NCBI GenBank assembly: GCA_028698695.1
Contig: JAQVWB010000148.1
Coordinates: forward strand, 1-5,146
Direction of reading: 5' to 3'
From: Syntrophomonadaceae bacterium
GTDB lineage: Bacteria > Bacillota > Syntrophomonadia > Syntrophomonadales > Syntrophomonadaceae
Length of the DNA: 5,146 nucleotides
Below, one piece after another: positions 1 through 5,109 of this stretch (position 1 is the first letter of the stretch; the number at the start of each line of letters is the position of its first letter). Both the position numbers and the translations under genes were made by a program. Below the pieces are notes generated by a model. The model was not told the DNA's origin and searched no databases. It saw only the letters and a list, made by a program, of their open reading frames with translations.

Positions 1-39
1 AGCCTCTTCGCTTCGGCTATAGTATAAATGTTTTTTGAA

Positions 40-79
40 CCTGACTTTTCCTGAAACTACCTGACTTGACCTGACGTTT
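40..79. repeat. Four CCTGA repeats with exact 10-bp period
   Basis: CCTGA begins at 40, 50, 60 and 70, so four copies lie in register at one helical turn. Three of them extend to CCTGAC. The bases between copies vary (CTTTT, AACTA, CTTGA, CGTTT), so the period is kept while the spacer is not. This could be a protein-binding array or the remnant of a decayed tandem repeat; the sequence alone does not decide. Confidence 0.6.
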
Positions 80-88
80 TAATGTTGT

Positions 89-133
89 TGTCATCCATGT
101 TAGCTAACTGCTTCGCTTAGTTTAAGAATGACA
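89..133. repeat. Imperfect inverted repeat, possible dispersed-repeat remnant
   Basis: TGTCAT (89-94) pairs with ATGACA (128-133). Between them, CTAA (104-107) pairs with TTAG (117-120) around a GCTTCGC core. Read on the minus strand it begins TGTCATTCTTAAACTAAGCG, followed by AAGC. That resembles the GTCATTCTGAGCGAAGCGAAG-type intergenic element I recall from many bacterial genomes, so I read it as a degenerate copy. The family assignment is from memory and only moderately sure. Confidence 0.4.
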
Positions 134-158
134 TGATTGGGGTTAATGTTAATACTTC

Positions 159-176
159 CGGCGAATAAATTCGCCG
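159..176. repeat. Perfect GGCGAAT palindrome, REP/MITE-like
   Basis: CGGCGAAT (159-166) and ATTCGCCG (169-176) form a perfect 8-bp stem around AA, followed by CTAC. On the minus strand this reads GTAGCGGCGAATTTATTCGC and onward, very like the small GTAGGGGCGAATttATTCGCCC palindromes scattered between genes in many anaerobic Firmicutes and other bacteria. No T-tract follows on either strand, so it is not a standard terminator. A dispersed palindromic element is the best reading. Confidence 0.5.
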
Positions 177-241
177 CTACAAATTTGTAATTGGCGTATT
201 TTCTAGTTTCCCCTCACTCCTAACCCCTGACACCTCTCTAA

Positions 242-814
242 TCACAGATACTCATCGAAGTTTTCCAGAGCGTCATTTAGTTGTTCCATATTTTCAAATT
301 CATATTCGCCCTGCAAAATCTTATTCTTTGTTTCTTCGGGCAATTGGTCGGTATATAAATTTGTAACTCTTTTCAAGACATCATTTTCTGCATCAGGTCC
401 CTGGAAGATTGCTATGCGGCCTTTGTAGTCCTTTAATCGGCAGCGTTGCTCCTCCTGTGGACACCAACCATCAACTACCTGGTAGATAGTCAGAGTATTA
501 TCTTTAAAATTAACCTGATAACCGTTTTTAAACGGATACAAGGCTCTTAACTGAGCAATATTTTTACCAATAACTTTTTCTCTTTCTTTAAATTCAGAAA
601 TTACTATATGGCTACAACGACTGAATTGCTGTTCAAATATAATTTGTGTATCTGGGTTAACGATCTTATCCGGCTCTTTGATCTGCATAACCGGCTTTTC
701 TTCTACCGCACCTGCCTGTAATTCCCGGTAGATAGTAGCAATGTAATAACCGGTAATACCGCTGATTAATAGAACCGCGATTAACACAACCAGATTAATT
801 TTTTTGGTTATCAA
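242..814 (-). CDS. BofC-like membrane-anchored protein (BofC C-terminal domain)
   Basis: Residue numbers count from the upstream GTG (823). A membrane segment spans about residues 9-31 (LVVLIAVLLISGITGYYIATI) after a short basic N-terminus, so the rest should lie outside the cytoplasmic membrane; in a forespore that is the intermembrane space. Residues 59-121 match the BofC-like N-terminal half (TQIIFEQQF, IGKNIAQLRALYP, DNTLTIYQVVDGWCP). Residues 128-192 match the BofC C-terminal domain (YKGRIAIFQGP, LKRVTNLYTDQLPEETKNKI, QGEYEF, LNDALENFDEYL). Bacillus subtilis BofC restrains SpoIVB signalling in the sigma-K checkpoint; the same role here is inferred. Cysteines sit at 70, 121 and 128, with His72. 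I prefer the TTG at 814 as start because GAGG (826-823) is then 8 nt away; with GTG at 823 the ribosome binding site would overlap the start. It is transcribed divergently from the acidic Hsp20-like gene. Confidence 0.8.
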   Translation of the reverse strand: MITKKINLVVLIAVLLISGITGYYIATIYRELQAGAVEEKPVMQIKEPDKIVNPDTQIIFEQQFSRCSHIVISEFKEREKVIGKNIAQLRALYPFKNGYQVNFKDNTLTIYQVVDGWCPQEEQRCRLKDYKGRIAIFQGPDAENDVLKRVTNLYTDQLPEETKNKILQGEYEFENMEQLNDALENFDEYL

Positions 815-819
815 ATGAC

Positions 820-828
820 TCACCTCTT
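820..828 (-). promoter_or_regulatory. Ribosome binding site that favours the TTG start
   Basis: On the minus strand AAGAGGTGA (828-820) is a good match to the anti-Shine-Dalgarno complement. The GTG at 823-821 lies inside it and cannot use it. The in-frame TTG at 814-812 is 8 nt past GAGG, a normal spacing, and removes three residues from the longest reading. Confidence 0.65.
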
Positions 829-841
829 GGCACTATTTTTT

Positions 842-854
842 ACCAGTTGCTGGT
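842..854. promoter_or_regulatory. ACCAG-TTG-CTGGT palindrome in the BofC-like gene leader
   Basis: ACCAG (842-846) and CTGGT (850-854) form a perfect 5-bp inverted repeat. On the minus strand it lies just downstream of a TATAAA box (862-857), close to where transcription of the BofC-like gene would start. It may be an operator or a small leader hairpin. No convincing -35 element was found for that TATAAA box, so the promoter itself is weakly supported. Confidence 0.3.
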
Positions 855-886
855 CATTTATACTTATTTTTAGGCAAACTTGTATT

Positions 887-903
887 TTTGACTATTTTTG
901 ATT
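887..903 (-). promoter_or_regulatory. CtsR-operator-like heptamer direct repeat
   Basis: On the minus strand the sequence AATCAAAAATAGTCAAA fits the CtsR heat-shock operator consensus RGTCAAANANRGTCAAA (recalled from the literature) at every defined position but one: the G of the first heptamer is A. It lies between the two divergent genes, upstream of the gene with an Hsp20-like C-terminus. It is part of a 10-bp-phased run TATTTTTGAC/TATTTTTGAT on the plus strand (883-902), and the region is AT-rich, so a chance match is possible. No ctsR gene is in the window. Confidence 0.35.
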
Positions 904-935
904 ATTAATTTTAGGTTAATTTTTTGTTTTTTACT

Positions 936-966
936 TGCATATAGAGCATAAATAAGGTTTATAATG
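936..966 (+). promoter_or_regulatory. Putative forespore (sigma F/G-type) promoter
   Basis: TGCATA (936-941) matches the sigma-F/G -35 form WGHATA. After 15 nt, GTTTATAATG (957-966) matches the sigma-F -10 form GGNNANAHTR with one mismatch; both consensuses are from memory. The same bases can be read as a housekeeping promoter, TTGCAT (935-940) and a perfect TATAAT (960-965), but with a 19-nt spacer, which is long. Either way a start site near 972 would give the downstream gene a leader of about 90 nt. A promoter here is likely; the sigma factor is inferred. Confidence 0.5.
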
Positions 967-977
967 AGAGTAGGAAA

Positions 978-1012
978 GTCAAACTAATGTCAAAGTAATT
1001 TGAATTTTCAAA
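978..1012. promoter_or_regulatory. Tandem GTCAAA repeat plus TTTGAA palindrome in leader
   Basis: Two 11-bp copies abut: GTCAAACTAAT (978-988) and GTCAAAGTAAT (989-999), differing at one base. Directly after, sharing base 999, TTTGAATTTTCAAA (999-1012) is a perfect palindrome. Both lie just downstream of the predicted promoter, where a bound repressor could block transcription. The GTCAAA core is that of the CtsR box, but the period is 11 rather than 10 bp, so this is not a standard CtsR site. Confidence 0.4.
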
Positions 1013-1046
1013 ATATTTACTGTTACAAGGAGTAAAAATTCGTCAT

Positions 1047-1053
1047 AAGGGGG
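1047..1053 (+). promoter_or_regulatory. Ribosome binding site for the acidic protein (TTG start)
   Basis: AAGGGGG (1047-1053) sits 8 nt before the TTG at 1062. A second Shine-Dalgarno-like AAGGAG lies at 1027-1032, 5 nt before an in-frame ATT (1038) that is open through to the TTG. The TTG is preferred because ATT starts are very rare. Confidence 0.6.
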
Positions 1054-1061
1054 CGATTATA

Positions 1062-1811
1062 TTGAAGAACAATATAGACCTGTATCTGTCAGAGTTAAAT
1101 CGGATAGCCTATGACATACTGGATCCTAATTTTGCAATGGGCGATGCTCCAAACAACTATACCGAAAGCAGTATGTTTTCCGATGTACCTCTCTCAGATG
1201 ATGACCTGGACATTTTTGACACTATCAGTTGGACTATGAATCTAAATCCAGTAGTGGAACCACAAGCTCCAACGACTAAGACTTCTATGTTGGATTTCGC
1301 GAGTCTTGAACAGGCCTGCAGGGTAGCTTTGAACTCAGGCGACTTTTGGGGCGCCGATGATATGGATCTGAACATTCCGGGTACTCTGGATGCAGATTTT
1401 GAGTCAGCTATCAATCATCTGACCGAGGAGTGCTTCCCGCTTTCAGAAGAAGATTTATTAGCACAATTTGATAACTGGTCGGGTACACCAATGGATATTT
1501 TATCTTTCTATGGTGATGTGGATTATGGTCATAATATTTATGAAGAAGGCTTTGAGATGGATTTGCCCATTAGAATTTTCAGCAGCAATGAGGATGTAAT
1601 AGTCAAAGCCAGTGTTCCCTGGGTAAAAGTTGACAGTTTTGAAGCTATGGATATTTATTCCAACAACATTAATCTGAAAAGTGTTTTATCTTTATTGCCG
1701 GTACGGGTCAATTCCAGAGAAATGAAGGTTAGCTTTATTGATGGTGAATTTAAACTGGAAATGCCTCGGATTGAGGAAAAAGAAACCAAGCTGGGAAAAC
1801 TGCAATATTAA
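1062..1811 (+). CDS. Acidic protein with compact alpha-crystallin (Hsp20-like) C-terminus
   Basis: Starts at TTG behind AAGGGGG. I do not recognise the whole protein. Residues 1-165 are strikingly acidic: I count 34 Asp/Glu against 4 Lys/Arg, with no signal peptide or membrane segment, so it should be cytoplasmic. Residues 166-239 are charge-balanced and read like an alpha-crystallin domain: LPIRIFSSNEDVIVKASVPWVKV resembles the beta2-beta3 region ending in a Pro-Gly-type turn, then LPVRVNSREMKVSFIDGEFKLEMPR resembles the closing LPVPVD...YxNGVLxxxLPK segment. Only about 15 residues (FEAMDIYSNNINLKS) link these, so the usual beta5-beta6 dimerisation loop is absent. Chaperone or spore-coat-type roles are possible but inferred. 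A degenerate repeat (LDxxF...PLS[DE][DE]DL...FD) occurs near 20-57 and 109-139. It has its own promoter candidate and terminator. Confidence 0.8.
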   Translation: MKNNIDLYLSELNRIAYDILDPNFAMGDAPNNYTESSMFSDVPLSDDDLDIFDTISWTMNLNPVVEPQAPTTKTSMLDFASLEQACRVALNSGDFWGADDMDLNIPGTLDADFESAINHLTEECFPLSEEDLLAQFDNWSGTPMDILSFYGDVDYGHNIYEEGFEMDLPIRIFSSNEDVIVKASVPWVKVDSFEAMDIYSNNINLKSVLSLLPVRVNSREMKVSFIDGEFKLEMPRIEEKETKLGKLQY

Positions 1812-1828
1812 GTTTAATTTTAAATTTT

Positions 1829-1876
1829 AACCCTTTAAAGCCTGGCATCCCAGCCAATAGCTTTAAAGGGTTTTTT
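1829..1876 (+). terminator. Rho-independent terminator after the acidic protein gene
   Basis: AACCCTTTAAAGC (1829-1841) pairs perfectly with GCTTTAAAGGGTT (1860-1872), a 13-bp stem. Inside the loop TGGC/GCCA (1843-1846, 1853-1856) can form a second small stem. A run of six T (1871-1876) follows. It begins 18 nt after the stop codon and separates this gene from the SLH protein gene. Confidence 0.9.
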
Positions 1877-1932
1877 ATCTGGTGACAGTATAGCTGTTCA
1901 GGGACGTATATAGGTAAAAGTTATTAATTGAA

Positions 1933-1937
1933 GGGAG
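1933..1937 (+). promoter_or_regulatory. Ribosome binding site for the SLH protein (GTG start)
   Basis: GGGAG (1933-1937) precedes the GTG at 1950 by 12 nt, slightly long. The next in-frame ATG (1995) would cut into the signal peptide, so the GTG is preferred. Upstream, GTGACA (1882-1887) and TATATA (1907-1912) could be a weak promoter, but the 19-nt spacing is poor. Confidence 0.5.
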
Positions 1938-1949
1938 AGAATTTTAAAG

Positions 1950-4109
1950 GTGTCATACATAACCAAATCATTTCTATCTTTGGTTTTGACCATCATGTTT
2001 TTATTCAGTATGGTAATTGTTCCTGTTCAGGCAGCGACTCCGATAAGTTTGGAGCAAGCTATTCAAACAGCTAAAACTTATTTTCCCGTTACAGAAAGTT
2101 TTTCTGATTTTTCTTCCGAGTATTCCAGTTCCCCATTTCAATCTGTCTGGAATCTTAACTGGAGTTCAAAAGACGCTGGACAGGGAAGCCTGCATGTAGC
2201 TATTGATACCAATACCGGCAATGTACAGGATATGAATTACTGGACCAATAAACCCGTTGATAAAAGCAGCAGGAATATTTCCGCTGAACAGGCTTTAGCT
2301 ATCGGGGGGAAGTGGTTATCTACTCTGGCTGCGGATAAAATAAAAAACTTACAGCTTGTAACCGGACAAAATCCAATCCCCCTTTCCAACAACGGATATG
2401 ATACTTTAACACTGCGCTGGCAGCGTTATGAGAACGGAATACCCGTTATCGGTGATGGAGTTACGATGCATATTAATCTATCCTCTCGTGAGTTAACCAG
2501 TTATAATCTGCAATGGGTTGAAACGACTTTTCCGGCAGCAGATAAGGCAATAAGCACTGAACAAGCCCTTAAAGTATTTCGGGATGAAAACATGCTGGCC
2601 AGGCAATACTTTCTATCTCATTACCGGGTTTTCTCAAATCCCCAATCGTCTCAGCCGGTGCAGTTGGTATATTTACCTGATCACCCCTCCGGAGCTGTAA
2701 TTGATGCTATCAGCGGTAAACCACTGATTCTGAAACCAGGACAATGGAAATCCATGTATGATAAGGAAATGAATTATTTGTCCGGGGGTATGGGCAGTGC
2801 TGATCAATCAGCCGCCACTGTAAGTAAATTAAGCCCGGAAGAAATTGCAGAATTGGAAAAATCCAAAAATATACTCAGCCAGGAGCAGGCTATGGAGAAA
2901 GTCAGACGCTGGGTAAGTATACCAGCGGCAGCAGTTTTAACTAATGCCAGTCTGTCGCGCTACTATAATGATCCGGATACCCGGGTGTGGAGTTTTAACT
3001 GGGAGATTCCCCAGGGAGAAAACCCTGCTCAGGTGCTTTCTGTCTGGGCAACTGTTGATTGTCAGACCGGGCAGATTTATTCATTCCATCAATCAATTAA
3101 CCAATCCGGAAATGGTGTCTTGACTGAAACTGAAGCAGAACAACTGGCCCGGGAATTTATAAAACAAATTGAGCCGTTGCTGGCTGATCAACTAGTTTTG
3201 GAAAAGCAGAATCAAAATAATATTCCTTATCAAACCAAAGCGGCTGAATTACCCGCAGAATGGGATTTTAGCTTTACACGACTGGTTGACGGAATTAAAT
3301 TTCCTCATAATGGGGTTAATATAGCTGTATCCGGTATAAACAAACAGGTTATTAGTTATTATCTAAACTGGTCAAAACATGAGTTCCCTCCGGCCAGTGA
3401 ATCCTTAAGTTCCGACTCCGCTAATGCAATCTATTTGAAGCATACCCCGATGTCCCTAAGTTACAATGTTATTAATTCAGAAAACGCTTCCCGGGAAATA
3501 AAATTAGTTTATCAATTACTGCCTGGCAATGATAAAGCAGGCATGGCTATGATTGATGCCCGTAACGGGGAACCACTCGACCATATGGGTAAACCATTAT
3601 CATCAAGAGTTATTCCGCGTGCTTTTTCAGATATTAATGGTCATTTTGCCGCTGAGGAAATAAATCTGGTTGGCCGGGCAGGGCTGATGTCGGAATATGG
3701 CAATTTATTTAAACCTGATGAGAAAATAAATACGCTCACTTTTTTAAGAGCCATGCTGGGTGCTCGGGATGGTGCCAACAACTATGCAGATTCTAATGAT
3801 GAACAGATTATTAAGATTTGTCAGGAACGCGGTTGGTTAAAAGATAAAGTCCCGGCAAGTGTTTTTCTTACGCGAGAGCTTTTAACCTGTCTCGTGGTTC
3901 GCAGCCAGGGTCTGGAATTGCCGACCCGCTATCCGCAAATATTTACGAATCCTTATCCACAGGACAAGAGTATTAATGATTCCAACCTGGGTTTTGTAGC
4001 CATGGCTAATGGTTTTGGCTGGCTTTATTTACAGGATGCCTTTAACGCCAATGATGAAGTAACACGGGGAGAAGCAGCTTATACACTGGTGAAAAGCCTG
4101 CATAATTAA
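1950..4109 (+). CDS. Secreted YcdB/YcdC-repeat protein with C-terminal SLH domains
   Basis: A signal peptide is clear (basic SYITK, hydrophobic core 8-25, cleavage likely after VQA at 28). The mature part has two tandem modules of about 240 residues. Module 1 (about 31-265) has ISLEQAI, VAIDTNTGNV, ISAEQAL, YENGIPVIGDGVTMHI, then AVIDAISGKPL. Module 2 (about 308-550) repeats the order with LSQEQAM, ATVDCQTGQI, LTETEAEQLA, LVDGIKFPHNGVNIAV, then AMIDARNGEPL. These resemble YcdB/YcdC-type (PepSY-like) domains, whose function is unknown. A charged linker (about 268-307) joins them. Three SLH repeats follow: 558-603 (FSDINGHFAAEEI, GLMSEYGNLFKPDEKI), about 611-655 (ending TRELLTCLV), and about 663-716 (ending EVTRGEAAYTLVKSL). 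SLH domains bind secondary cell-wall polymer, so the protein should be displayed on the wall. No catalytic motif was recognised. It appears to be a single-gene unit. Confidence 0.88.
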   Translation: MSYITKSFLSLVLTIMFLFSMVIVPVQAATPISLEQAIQTAKTYFPVTESFSDFSSEYSSSPFQSVWNLNWSSKDAGQGSLHVAIDTNTGNVQDMNYWTNKPVDKSSRNISAEQALAIGGKWLSTLAADKIKNLQLVTGQNPIPLSNNGYDTLTLRWQRYENGIPVIGDGVTMHINLSSRELTSYNLQWVETTFPAADKAISTEQALKVFRDENMLARQYFLSHYRVFSNPQSSQPVQLVYLPDHPSGAVIDAISGKPLILKPGQWKSMYDKEMNYLSGGMGSADQSAATVSKLSPEEIAELEKSKNILSQEQAMEKVRRWVSIPAAAVLTNASLSRYYNDPDTRVWSFNWEIPQGENPAQVLSVWATVDCQTGQIYSFHQSINQSGNGVLTETEAEQLAREFIKQIEPLLADQLVLEKQNQNNIPYQTKAAELPAEWDFSFTRLVDGIKFPHNGVNIAVSGINKQVISYYLNWSKHEFPPASESLSSDSANAIYLKHTPMSLSYNVINSENASREIKLVYQLLPGNDKAGMAMIDARNGEPLDHMGKPLSSRVIPRAFSDINGHFAAEEINLVGRAGLMSEYGNLFKPDEKINTLTFLRAMLGARDGANNYADSNDEQIIKICQERGWLKDKVPASVFLTRELLTCLVVRSQGLELPTRYPQIFTNPYPQDKSINDSNLGFVAMANGFGWLYLQDAFNANDEVTRGEAAYTLVKSLHN

Positions 4110-4175
4110 ACAGTTAAATCATTTTTTCGTTAAATTCTTTCATAATAACACTATGCAGATTTTGAATTGCCCGGT

Positions 4176-4192
4176 ATCATTAACTTAACGAT
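4176..4192. promoter_or_regulatory. Near-palindrome upstream of the crotonase gene
   Basis: ATCATTAACTTAACGAT is an inverted repeat centred on C4184 with 7 of 8 pairs matched. It lies 68 nt before the crotonase start, in a 150-nt gap with no gene. A site for a TetR- or MarR-type regulator is plausible but unproven. Promoter elements nearby are weak: TTGAAT (4162-4167) has no good -10 partner at 17 nt. Confidence 0.35.
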
Positions 4193-4244
4193 GCAAAACC
4201 ATTCATACAAAAGAAGATTTTGCTAAAAATTATTTTTAACATCT

Positions 4245-4251
4245 AAGGAGG
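4245..4251 (+). promoter_or_regulatory. Strong ribosome binding site for the crotonase
   Basis: A perfect AAGGAGG lies 8 nt before the ATG at 4260, the strongest ribosome binding site in the window. It fixes the start and suggests efficient translation. Confidence 0.85.
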
Positions 4252-4259
4252 CTGTATTT

Positions 4260-5039
4260 ATGGAGTTCAAAACAATTATTCTCGAAAAAACCGACCACCT
4301 GGCCACCATCACCTTTAATCGCCCTGAGGCAATGAACGCTTCCAATGCTCAGTCGGTAGCCGACATGGCCGCTGCTGTTGCAGATATTGAGGCTGACGAC
4401 AATGTGCTGGCCGTCATTGTAACCGGAGGAACCAAAGTATTTGCTGCCGGCGGAGACATCAAATACTTTTCGGAAGCAGGCCATTTGGAAATGGAAAGCT
4501 TTATTGCCAAATGCCATGCTATTCATGACACCATAGCTGCCTCACCCAAGCCCTATATTGCAGCTGTTGGCGGTTTGGCTCTGGGCGGAGGCATGGAAAT
4601 GGCACTGGCATGTGATATCCGTATCGCTGCTGACAATGCTATTTTTGGCATGCCGGAAATAAACATAGGTATCATTCCCGGTGCCGGAGGAACCCAGCGT
4701 TTGCCGCGTGTAGTAGGCTCCGGATGGGCCAGACACCTAATACTGACCGGTGAAATGATTGATGCAGAAACTGCATTTAAAATCGGATTGGTTACCAAAC
4801 TGGTACCTGCAGATGAACTACTCGCCACCGCAGAGAAACTTGCCAAGAGTTTATCGCGTAAAAGTCCTATGGGAGTGCGCAGTGCAATTAAATGTATAAA
4901 TATGAGTGAAACTTGTGATATGCCTACCGGTCTGGCTTATGAGCAGAAAGCCTGGGCTTTCCTCTTCTCCGGTTCCGATAGAGCTGAAGGAATGAAAGCA
5001 TTCCTGGAAAAACGCCGTCCGGTGTATATTAATAGGTAG
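4260..5039 (+). CDS. Enoyl-CoA hydratase/isomerase family protein (crotonase)
   Basis: A full-length crotonase of 259 aa, the usual size. The family most often adds water to trans-2-enoyl-CoA to give 3-hydroxyacyl-CoA, in beta-oxidation or butyrate-type metabolism in the cytoplasm, as a hexamer. Landmarks: FNRPEAMNA (19-27), the oxyanion-hole and CoA segment FAAGGDIKYF (61-70), GGLALGGGMEMALACDIRIA (104-123) with the second oxyanion glycine at 110, and MPEINIGIIPGAGGTQRLPR (131-150). Glu113 and Glu133 align with the two catalytic glutamates of rat hydratase (Glu144, Glu164), and both are kept, which favours true hydratase activity over a purely isomerase or hydrolase member. The C-terminal EGMKAFLEKRRPVY is typical. 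Substrate chain length cannot be read from sequence. No thiolase or 3-hydroxyacyl-CoA dehydrogenase gene is adjacent, so a crt name is not given. It stands alone before a terminator. Confidence 0.95.
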   Translation: MEFKTIILEKTDHLATITFNRPEAMNASNAQSVADMAAAVADIEADDNVLAVIVTGGTKVFAAGGDIKYFSEAGHLEMESFIAKCHAIHDTIAASPKPYIAAVGGLALGGGMEMALACDIRIAADNAIFGMPEINIGIIPGAGGTQRLPRVVGSGWARHLILTGEMIDAETAFKIGLVTKLVPADELLATAEKLAKSLSRKSPMGVRSAIKCINMSETCDMPTGLAYEQKAWAFLFSGSDRAEGMKAFLEKRRPVYINR

Positions 5040-5052
5040 CCAATATAGTATT

Positions 5053-5109
5053 CAGTATTTCAAGGGCGATATTAAGTAAAAATCTTAATATCGCCCTTTG
5101 TACTGTTTT
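5053..5109. terminator. Long-stem terminator after the crotonase, possibly bidirectional
   Basis: AAGGGCGATATTAAG (5062-5076) pairs perfectly with CTTAATATCGCCCTT (5084-5098), a 15-bp stem with a 7-nt loop. Outside it CAGTA (5053-5057) can pair with TACTG (5101-5105). It begins 13 nt after the stop codon. The T-tract is short on the plus strand (TTT, then GTTTTA). The stem is nearly symmetric, so it could also serve a gene entering from the right on the minus strand. Confidence 0.75.

Larger units (their letters stand above)
1..241. other. Non-coding, repeat-rich intergenic region
   Basis: I found no convincing coding sequence here in either strand: no ribosome binding site is followed by a sustained frame. 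The stretch is made of short repeats and palindromes, several listed separately: a CCTGA array, a TGTCAT/ATGACA hairpin, a GTTAAT doublet (142-153), a GGCGAAT palindrome, a perfect TACAAATTTGTA palindrome (178-189), and a pyrimidine-rich segment with imperfect CCCCTCACT / CCCCTGACA copies (about 210-233). It lies downstream of the minus-strand BofC-like gene. No hairpin followed by a T-tract is visible there, so how that gene terminates is unclear. Accumulation of small dispersed repeats at a gene 3' end is the likely explanation. Confidence 0.6.

Noticed and set aside
1..18. AGCC/GGCT hairpin at the left edge as a terminator
   Set aside because: The stem is only 4 bp, the T-run starts about 13 nt downstream, and no gene is visible that it would end.
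883..912. Phased T-tracts as a CRISPR or iteron array
   Set aside because: Only two clear 10-bp units in AT-rich DNA; there are no spacers, and the run is better explained as a curved promoter region or the CtsR-like box.
1157..1414. Minus-strand open frame of 85 codons
   Set aside because: It lies wholly inside the acidic protein gene, has no ribosome binding site, and its Ser/Ala-rich translation is typical of an antisense shadow.
4110..4259. Terminator after the SLH protein gene
   Set aside because: There is a T-run at 4122-4127 but no stable hairpin before it, so some read-through toward the crotonase cannot be excluded.
4236..4526. Minus-strand open frame of 96 codons over the crotonase start
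   Set aside because: It is antisense to an unmistakable crotonase and its ribosome binding site, with no recognisable protein features.
4542..4846. Two overlapping minus-strand open frames (64 and 97 codons)
   Set aside because: Both are antisense to the conserved crotonase active-site region, and their composition reflects that gene's codons.
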